Of a stretch of DNA of 64,000 nt, positions 56,880 to 64,000 are shown one piece after another. The stretch spans positions 11,782,001-11,846,000 of the forward strand of contig OX485806.1 in assembly GCA_950295325.1 (NCBI GenBank). The letters are read 5' to 3'. The notes below the pieces were generated by a model that did not search any database, was not told where the DNA came from, and worked only from the letters and a program-made list of their open reading frames with translations. Source of the stretch: Polytrichum commune. Its lineage: Eukaryota; Streptophyta; Polytrichopsida; Polytrichales; Polytrichaceae. The translations under genes were made by a program, and so were the position numbers. Each line of letters starts with the position of its first letter. Position 1 is the stretch's first letter.

Positions 56880-57399
56880 GCTCTACTACCTTGAACTGCT
56901 CCCCATGGAGAAGGAGTGCATGGGCCCACGGAGTGACAATTTTAGGTGTCATTAGTAACACCACCACATACTGGCCTCCGTTACCTCCATATACGGCATG
57001 TAACGCGTTCCACTCTATCCATTCAAGGTGGGTTTAGGGTGGCTTGTCAATTCATATTCTAGCCATTCTATTCACGGGGGAGGGGGTAGGACGGTTCAAG
57101 CCCAAAAAGCCAAGGAGGTAGGCCTACAAAGCCATTTGGGGGGGGGGGTGGATACCCGGATGCAAGGGGACGGTTCTACAACCGAGCCATATGGGATCGT
57201 GGAGGTGGCCATATTGGCTTTGATATAACTTGGGTCTAGTACCCAAGTATGTGTGTTGTTTTCAGACAATGAAAATGGGGGTCCTCATCATATGCAAGGT
57301 CGTCATACATGGGACCTAGGGATCGGTATAAGGAAACTAGTGGTTTTCACTTTGAATAATCATCATGTTCAATTGAGGTTAATTTTGTTTTCTTTATGC

Positions 57400-57441
<42 letters not shown>

Positions 57442-58450
57442 GGTGAATTGTGATTCATCTTTAATGTGTGTGTGTGTGTTGAGAATGTGGAAGCACATAG
57501 GATTTTTGTTGAGATTAAATGTTGTCAGTTCACTTGGATTGTTTTCACCTTACTTGTATCCCTTGAAACTGAAATTCAAGAAGTTTCTCATAGATTGAAT
57601 TCAAGCAATATTTCATAAAGTTTGTAATCATCAAGGCAAAAGAAGGAGGAAGTTTATTGGTCAAGCAAGGGTTGCATGATCACCAGAGCTTCATAATTTT
57701 TGCCTAGAATCTCTTTCTTCAAACCCTAAGCTAACTTCAAATGCCGTGCGCTTGATGATAATAGACTATGTGGATTGTGGCAATGGAAGTAGAAGTATCT
57801 CCTACCTTCTAGAAATGCAAGGTTGCTTGTCAAGGAGTCATTAGTTTCTGATTTGAAAAATTCAACATTAATTCAACACGTTGTATGTTTGTTGAATTAT
57901 GAATCAAAGAGACAATATGCAATGTGAAAGAAGAAGTACTTCATAATTTTTTTAATAATTGAGATTGATATTTAGGAGCTTCATTGATAATTGAAGGTTG
58001 CCTTGATTGCTTACTTGTATCATGAATTCAATTCGAATCTCACGGTATTCTTGATGTGCTCAATTGTCATTGTGCATCATTCTCTAATATATTGGTCGTA
58101 ATATTTTCTATAGTGATAATCCATTCCAAGAAAATCTGGACTACAAGCAACAAACAAGTAATATGTTGAAGCATGTTGTTGGTGAGGATGACTTTGCCTT
58201 ACTTGTTACTCGAAGTTATTTGTGACAAAGTACTTAGTGTTGGTGACGTGTTTGTATGTGAGTTTCTCTTTCCTACAATATTTAGGGAGGGGTGTGCTAC
58301 ATTAATAGAAGCAGATGGAGTTTCATACCTAGTTATTTTCTTAAGGTGATTGGCGCATGTATGGGAGTCGACAAATATGGGAGATCCTTTCAAAAGTGGG
58401 GATTTAATCCTCATTTCATGTGACATACGATTAACTAATACATAACACTA
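56880..58450. other. No gene seen; (AG)n microsatellite and poly-G inside
   Basis: A poly-G run lies at 57138-57148 and an (AG)n run at 57401-57437, followed by a short (GT)n at 57468-57480. The rest is AT-rich with stops in all frames. Confidence 0.6.
57401..57437. repeat. (AG)n microsatellite
   Basis: About 18 AG units. Confidence 0.95.
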
Positions 58451-58454
58451 TATT

Positions 58455-58800
58455 AAACATTTCGGGACTTTCGGGAGTCCCAAAGTGAAGATTTTTTTAC
58501 ATTTTGGGGACATGGGAACATATTTATTGCTCCCAGGAACATGCAACTAGCTTGTGGGAACGTGGGAACAATGAATTTAGACCATGTGAATGCCAGATGC
58601 GCACGTGGGAACCTATGTATGGGAACGTTAAAGCGAACGCATAAACGCTCTATGGGAACATGGGAACGATATATGGGAACATGGGAACGATATATGGGAA
58701 CGCTGGCAACGTTCTATGGGAACGCGGGAACGTATGTGCGCACTGTGGAACGGGGGAACAAGAAGACATTTTGTGGCTACATGGGAACGGTGTGTGGTCG
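58455..58800 (+). mobile_element. Repeat family G: GGGAAC-array element
   Basis: Starts ATTAAACATTTCGGGACTTT with partner GGGAGTCCC (hairpin), then about fifteen GGGAAC(A/G/C) words. These include two perfect tandem ATGGGAACATGGGAACGAT units with ATATATGGGAACG. It pairs with the inverted copy at 19384-19655. The 125-codon ORF through it (58541-58918) is a repeat by-product. Confidence 0.7.
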
Positions 58801-58929
58801 CGGCAGGGTAGTGTGGTTTGCAAACGTGATAGAAGGGGTGTTTGTGGTGTGCACAGTGACAGACCGAGGGCTCATTAATACAAGTAAACCCAAACCCACA
58901 TCCAAATACAAAGGATAGACCTTGCATTA

Positions 58930-59249
58930 CATACTTCAAAGTTCAAATTACAACACTTCACATTAGATAAATGAACCCACCCTCTATAATGCTGGTGGTT
59001 TCCATTAAGAGTTGCACGGGTACACCGTGCCCACAATGGGGTTCCATTTAGCTGCATAGTGTTGAAATCAACAAAATTTGCACCCACATGTCCGAGAGGA
59101 GCCATGATGGTCTCCCATCGAGGAACCACCCCAAAAAAATTAGTACCAATCATTGGAGTATTTGATGTGGTGTCTCACATTGTCAAGGAAATCACATCTA
59201 ATCATGAATCATTGTGTGACGACTACGATGTGGGTTTTCCAGTCTCGCA
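58930..59249. other. 3' flank of the DUF7869-like gene
   Basis: Contains a small hairpin (GCACGGGTACACCGTGC, 59014-59030). No polyadenylation signal was assigned with confidence. Overlapping plus-strand ORFs here and within the gene are antisense shadows. Confidence 0.4.
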
Positions 59250-62200
59250 TTACGAGGAAGGGTTGCCCCGAGCTCCCCGTCTACCAGTTGCACGGCCACG
59301 ACCTCGAGTTCCATGTCCACCCCCTACATTTCCACGTCCACGACCTACTCGTCGCGCACTCGGCACATCAACGTCCTCCTCAACCGCCATCCCTCCGCGC
59401 TCTTGCGCAGAACAACGGCGAAGGTTGTCTTTGGCAAATTCAATCTGCTCTGGTGGAATAGTAATCTTAAGGGGCTCAACATCTTCATGTGCAGGTAGAG
59501 GCCATGCTGCCAAGATGCAGTCAATTGGTTGCCAGTCGGGGATGGAATATTTCGAATCGGCTTTCCACTTGAAGTTCGTGTTGGAGTCCCAACCATGGTA
59601 TTTCTTTGTTATGTCTCTAGCAGTTGAAGTGGGAGTGAACCATTGTACCAGAATCTGACGGGGATGGTCCCCAGTGACGTTCAAGTTTGGTGGACACAAA
59701 GCTCGGCACACCCAAATGGGTCTATCAATATCTTGATCTTGGGGTCGAAGAATGAGGAAATGCCCCTCATGCACGTTGTCGGCAATGCGGAAAGCCGGTG
59801 CAGGTCGAAGGTTAGAGGGGCCCACATAATGGTCATCTGGTTGGTGTTCCTCACGAAGTTCACCAGTACTCATGAAAGGATGTGCGTCCCTTTCGATTCG
59901 GGAGGATGGCCAGAATCCCTCCTGGAGTGCCAATCCCGCAGTGTACACATTTCTGAGGGGTGCCCGTAATGCCTCCAGTACCCCAGTCCAGTATTGTAAA
60001 AGATGTGTTTGTGAGCCCCTATATGCTCCGGTCATGTCATGGTCACATATAGATTGCCAGTAGTCAACAAACCCTTGCAACCCAACAAGAACATCGTCCA
60101 GTTTTGCCATTTCTCGAGGTTTAGCAGGGTAAGGTTCCCCAGGTGGGAAAATTGGCTCCCCCTTTATGTTGGATTTCCACATCAATATGCCATCCTTGGG
60201 CAACCATTCATCATGCGTACTAAGCACCTTGTAATGCATGACGGGCCAACCATCATCCCGTACAACAAATTTGAATTGTTGGGCTTTCGTATGGCCAATG
60301 AGTTTGTCTTGGCCATCAGGAATGTACTCACTAACAAAAGCCCTCCAATCTGGAAGCTCCTCTATCATATGTGGGATGATAGGGACCTTCTCCATGTCCA
60401 TGTATGATTTCATGAGCAAGGGGATAGTGGGGTAATCATGTTCACGCAAGTCCATACTCCATCTACCAAATGAAGCGTCAATGTCGTCATGTGTATGACC
60501 AACTAAAAGGTAAGACACGTGGACCTCTGTGAATATACCTTTGGCCGTGAGCATGGACCAAAATGCCTTCACATATCTACACTTGTTGTCCTTCCAACAA
60601 TTATCGAGTTGAACATGCAAAACGGGTGGAAGCGAGACAGCTGGAATAGGCTCACTAGGTGGAGGTCGTAATCCTGACAAACATACATCACTCCCCTGAA
60701 GAACAGCACGATAAAGCGGTGACCGACCCGCACCATGGAATAACATGCGAGATGATGAAGCCGGGGGCTGTTCCAAATCGCGAAGAAGCCTCGCAAATGA
60801 GCCCACAGTATGGTTGCAATCACCAGGATACAAATCCAATGCATAATGAGCATATCTCTCATCTCCATGGCCATGAGCCATCATGCCTGTCACGGAAAGT
60901 GGTAGTTTCGTGAACATATCAGTGTCTTTGTTCTTGTTAGCAAAGCATGGAGATGCAGTTTTGCCATGGTCCATTTTGTCGTGAATGATGGTCAAAACCT
61001 TGCGCGGATGCTCAATGGACAACGCTCTCATACAACGGTAAGCATTACGAGCGGATTCTTGCTGTGCCTGGTGCTTCTCCAACTGCTTGGAAAACCCGGT
61101 GTGTGCGGCAGAACCTTTAACATGTTGAAGAATAATAGCCATAAGTGAATCGCATTTCCCACAGCGAGCAAAATTGTCCCCTGCTCTTTTTGTCACGTAG
61201 TGCTTAAAATAATTCTGTCTTATTTGGCTCAGAGTCGAAAGAGAGATTGGTTGCAACCCACATTTGTCATTCACCTGAATATCATACCACATACAACATT
61301 TAGACAGCCACAGAAATGAGAACACCTGGATTGAGGCAATCACTAACAACACATTGAAAATGGACTAAGTGGAACATCGGGAGCCTACTAACCTGGTTGA
61401 TTGTAACTAAAAATTTCTTCCATTTTGTGCCGCGAGGCAAGACCATCTCCACTACTCGAGTACCATTAGGCAAAGTGCGGGATTTATGAGGCATCATGTC
61501 CGCTTTGTCCTCTAAGAGGTTGGAAAGAGTGGCAGTGGCTTGCTGAGTGGACACACGATACCGTTTGGTGTTCAAGTTCCCATGGTCTCGTGGTCGCACC
61601 CCACAATTGAACTCTTGTCGATTTCTGTAGAACGCGGTTTTTGAAATCACAAATATGTGCCTCCATGCGATTAGGCAAATATCACGTCCACTAAGTGTTA
61701 CCACATTCGTATGCCCCCCCGGAAGTGGATGTACTTGTCCGTGGACCTCAAGACGTTTTGCATGCCTCATCCTTGTGGAGCAATCATAAAATTCAGTTCG
61801 AAGAGCGAGAGCCTCATCTCTAGGAAAGAATCTAAGGCACTCGCGATCACAACACAAAACTGCAGATAGTTGTTGTATGCTTGCATTGGTTAGTATTTGG
61901 GATTTTTTCGTTGGCTTACGACGCTCTGGTATCCTGGATGTTTCATACGCTCTCTTCCCGTCCTTCCTTCGCTTCTCCAGCGACTTGGTTTGTGCCCGTA
62001 ATCTGTGGCCACTAACAAGGAGATGATGTGCCAGAGTGCAACCACCGTGGAAAACACGAGAGATTGGCCACGCCCTCAAAGCAAACATGGCCCCCATGTC
62101 CATCATGCCATGAATAGGCTCCATTATTAGTACACCAACGTGATCAGGTCCCAAACATTTGTCTTCCACGCAGTCAATTGGGTTTACATTACGGCAAATT

Positions 62201-62443
62201 CCTTTTGCCATATTGTGTCCATGTTCATTCACAAGCATAACATGCTTGTTCACCCAATCATCCCTACGAAGTCCACTGCAATTCGGGTCAATATCTTCAA
62301 CCGGAACAGTTTCATCTTCCGAGAATATTGCGTCGGAAAGGGATGACCCCTGCACAAACACTTCATTAGTAAAACATATTCCAACAAACAATGTGAAACA
62401 TCTTAGTTTAGAAAACCACCTCTGTGGTAGATTCCGCATCCAT
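59250..62443 (-). CDS. DUF7869-like mobile-element protein, three exons, 1001 residues
   Basis: Minus strand. Exons 62420-62443, 61393-62349 and 59250-61274, with introns 62350-62419 and 61275-61392 (GT-AG, both phase 0). The start ATG 62443 opens MDAESTTE, then an acidic stretch (SLSDAIFSEDETVPVEDIDP). Residues ~170-190 are basic (KSLEKRRKDGKRAYETSR). Then come AVLCCDRECLRFFPRDEALA, LSGRDICLIAWRHIFVISKT and the QQATATL/ADMMPHKSRTLPNG region. A CGKC pair is at ~365. The core has VLHVQLDNCWKDNKCRYVKA (~544-563) and VGHTHDDIDASFGRWSM (~585), the hallmark of DUF7869-type proteins, whose Asp residues may form a nuclease-like site (inference). The C-terminus is RGG-rich. No stop or frameshift interrupts it. 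It could be a recent mobile copy or a domesticated gene. No terminal repeats were found around it. Confidence 0.85.
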
Positions 62444-62665
62444 GTGCTCGGCCAATCTGCACAAGAACACTTGCGCGGTCAGTGTTACAACTTAGGCCTG
62501 ATATAGCTTCACGTACCATTCGCTATTGAATCATATTAGTGCTTGTACTCGCAATCACCAAACGTTTAAACTAAAAACACAACTGTAGATATCCTAAAGA
62601 ACGAAAACTTCATCCTGTATTATCTGCCTTGTGACCTCACTAGATATCACCTATATCACCTGTTA

Positions 62666-62759
62666 CAATATGTCGTGTATGTGGCGCGGGCATGCATCCC
62701 ACTTTCACTCGATCGAGTGAAAGTGGGATGCATGCCCGCGCCACATACACGACATATTG
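62666..62759. repeat. 94-bp perfect palindrome
   Basis: The left arm (CAATATGTCGTGTATGTGGC ... CACTTTCACTCGA) is the exact reverse complement of the right arm, with no spacer. The centre lies between 62712 and 62713. The inner 24 bases (ACTTTCACTCGA and its mirror) are the same core as the array at 62977-63107. It lies about 220 bp upstream of the DUF7869-like ATG. Confidence 0.95.
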
Positions 62760-62959
62760 GGCCCTTCATGCCTTTTCTTTTCTCAGAAAATCCGGTCATA
62801 AATAGATGTTACCCAATCTATCCCACCCGATTAACACCTACCTCCCTCTATACATATTATTTGTGTCGATAATAAAAACGTCGATCACCAAACAATCACA
62901 TCCTCTCCCCAGAAACTAATCACATCCTCATCCCCAAACAATCACATGTTCATCCCCAT

Positions 62960-63125
62960 GCAATCGACTCGCCAGCCCACTTTCACTCGATCGAGTGAAA
63001 GTGGTGGGCCTGCCAGCGCCGCGCCACAAAACTTTCACTCGATCGAGTGAAAGTGGGCTGGCGAGTCGATTGCAGGCCCACCACTTTCACTCGATCGAGT
63101 GAAAGTGTTGGGCCTCCCAGCGCCG
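62960..63125. repeat. Palindromic array, three cores at 52-bp spacing
   Basis: Cores with centres at 62990/62991, 63042/63043 and 63094/63095 each contain ACTTTCACTCGA joined to its mirror (24-28 bp perfect palindromes). Spacers are related but not all in the same direction: GTGGGCCTGCCAGCGCCG after the first, its partner GGCTGGCGAGTCGATTGCAG then GCCCAC after the second, and TTGGGCCTCCCAGCGCCGG after the third. The GCAATCGACTCGCCAGC before the first core is inverted after the second. Confidence 0.95.
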
Positions 63126-63372
63126 GTTGTTCGGGCCGTACTGTACGGACTGCAGGGATGGGTACAGGGCCCCGCAAATATGGTGCCGCTGCAATGCTCC
63201 ATGCATATGGAACGGCACATTGAACAGCGCCTCTTCGATCAGGTGTTTCTTGTTGTGTAGGACCGAACCTTGTGAAATTGATCCCTGGAAGGGATAGAAA
63301 GAAGAATGTTGTGGTGTTGTGCTCCCTGGCACAAAGGGCGACAAAAGAGGGTTCGAGTGTGCTCCTTCCAGG

Positions 63373-63380
63373 CTTATATA
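63373..63380 (-). promoter_or_regulatory. TATA box, minus strand
   Basis: TATATAAG on the minus strand (ACTATATAAGCCTGG context). Transcription would start about 30 bp downstream (near 63345) and run through the palindromic array toward the DUF7869-like start at 62443. That requires at least one leader intron, for which the acceptor CTTGTGCAG at about 62456-62464 is available. Assignment to that gene is inferred from position and strand. Confidence 0.45.
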
Positions 63381-63519
63381 GTCGGGTGTAGCAGAATTGG
63401 TGGGAGAATAGTGCCCTAATCCAATTTTGAAGGTTCCCTCCCTTTCGTTTTAGGCCGTCACAGATCCGTATGCGGACGGCTTTTGATGCCTTTGGGTGGG
63501 TTTTTACATGCACCTTGAT

Positions 63520-64000
63520 ACAATTGTGTTAGTGGGATTGTTTTGCATTATTTTCGGCATGATGTGTTTAAGCCAATCCGGTCCACCCCCAATCCTGTAA
63601 TGATAGTTAGCACATCGCCCACTCTTGGGCATCACTACTATGAGCGCGTACTACCCGCTGGTACGCCTTTGGATCCAAGTTTGATTGATGAGATGAAAAC
63701 ACGCCAGAATGTGGTCCTATCAACAGGTACCCTCAGCCCACCACTTCCATCGCACTTGTGGCATCACACCCTGCTATTGAGGCGCGTACAACGTTGAGGT
63801 ACTCACAAGCGCTCATTGTCGTTGCAACCTACATTTGTGCACCGGCTTCAAGGTTGAAGATATTTGCACCCCTAGACCTTGAATCTCTTGAAAAGAAATG
63901 GATGTCCCCAACATGTCATAACAATTACAATTAAATCATCGGCCCTCATCCCAACGTATCTATGTATGCTTGTAGTATTGCAGATAAATTGCCATGCTCC
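63520..64000. other. Right edge, no gene assigned
   Basis: A plus-strand open segment (63543-63797, 84 codons) contains TPNPVMIVSTSPTLGHHYYE and LDPSLIDEMKTRQNVVLSTG. It has normal composition but no family was recognised. It may be an exon continuing beyond the window or part of the neighbouring element. Confidence 0.3.

Noticed and set aside
58541-58918. 125-codon ORF with MGTWERYMGTWERYMGT repeats as a repeat protein
   Set aside because: Arises from the GGGAACATG tandem DNA; the other family copy encodes similar words only because the DNA repeats.
59059-59658. 199-codon plus-strand ORF
   Set aside because: Its coding part is antisense to the DUF7869-like gene (RGG-rich end), whose opposite strand has the recognisable protein and correct splice sites.
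62960-63107. CRISPR-like array because of regular palindromic repeats and spacers
   Set aside because: Only three cores, spacers related to each other and inverted copies of one another, and a plant nuclear context.
62983-63513. 176-codon minus-strand ORF as a protein gene
   Set aside because: It spans a TATA box and enters the palindromic array; two other frames are similarly open and end in the same peptide, so coding is not favoured.
1-64000. tRNA or rRNA genes
   Set aside because: No cloverleaf with matching A and B boxes or rRNA-like segment was recognised by eye; a tRNA scan would be needed to exclude small ones.

Overview
This window looks like nuclear DNA of a land plant. It is AT-rich and gene-poor. 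It holds one clear plant-type split gene for a plastid protein, one intact split gene of a mobile-element-like family, decayed LTR retrotransposons, and many short non-autonomous elements (MITE-like). No rRNA, tRNA, operon or bacterial signal was seen. The mix of a plastid SDR39U1 gene, introns of about 0.1-1.3 kb, copia remnants and a DUF7869-like gene would suit a seed-free plant (lycophyte, fern or bryophyte), but the exact lineage cannot be fixed by reading alone.

Layout. 0-9 kb: dispersed repeats (Harbinger-type MITE at 219-704, repeat families A, C, D and E, a degenerate tandem block near 7 kb). 9.3-13.7 kb: a degraded Ty1/copia retrotransposon on the minus strand. 13.7-21.4 kb: tandem arrays, a second retroelement remnant with a probable LTR, and MITEs. 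22.8-29.5 kb: the SDR39U1 (GC1/SulA-like) gene, minus strand, 13 coding positions reconstructed in frame. 29.6-59 kb: no confident cellular gene; tandem arrays (36-38, 41-42, 51-52 kb) and a dense population of MITEs, including nested and abutting insertions. 59.2-62.4 kb: an intact three-exon, 1001-residue DUF7869-like gene on the minus strand. 62.6-63.4 kb: a 94-bp perfect palindrome, a 52-bp-period palindromic array and a TATA box upstream of that gene.

The two most interesting signals are as follows. (1) SDR39U1 carries two divergent, intact versions of one exon (9A at 25427-25532, 9B at 24376-24478). Phase arithmetic lets either be used, but joining both gives an immediate stop, and both appear to use a GC 5' splice site. 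(2) The palindromic array at 62977-63107 has a 52-bp period, so each minus-strand reading frame ends in the same short peptide (HFHSIE then stop). It sits upstream of an intact mobile-element-like gene.

Most of the rest is non-coding. Boundaries of repeat families were set by eye between copies inside this window and are approximate unless a target-site duplication is named.
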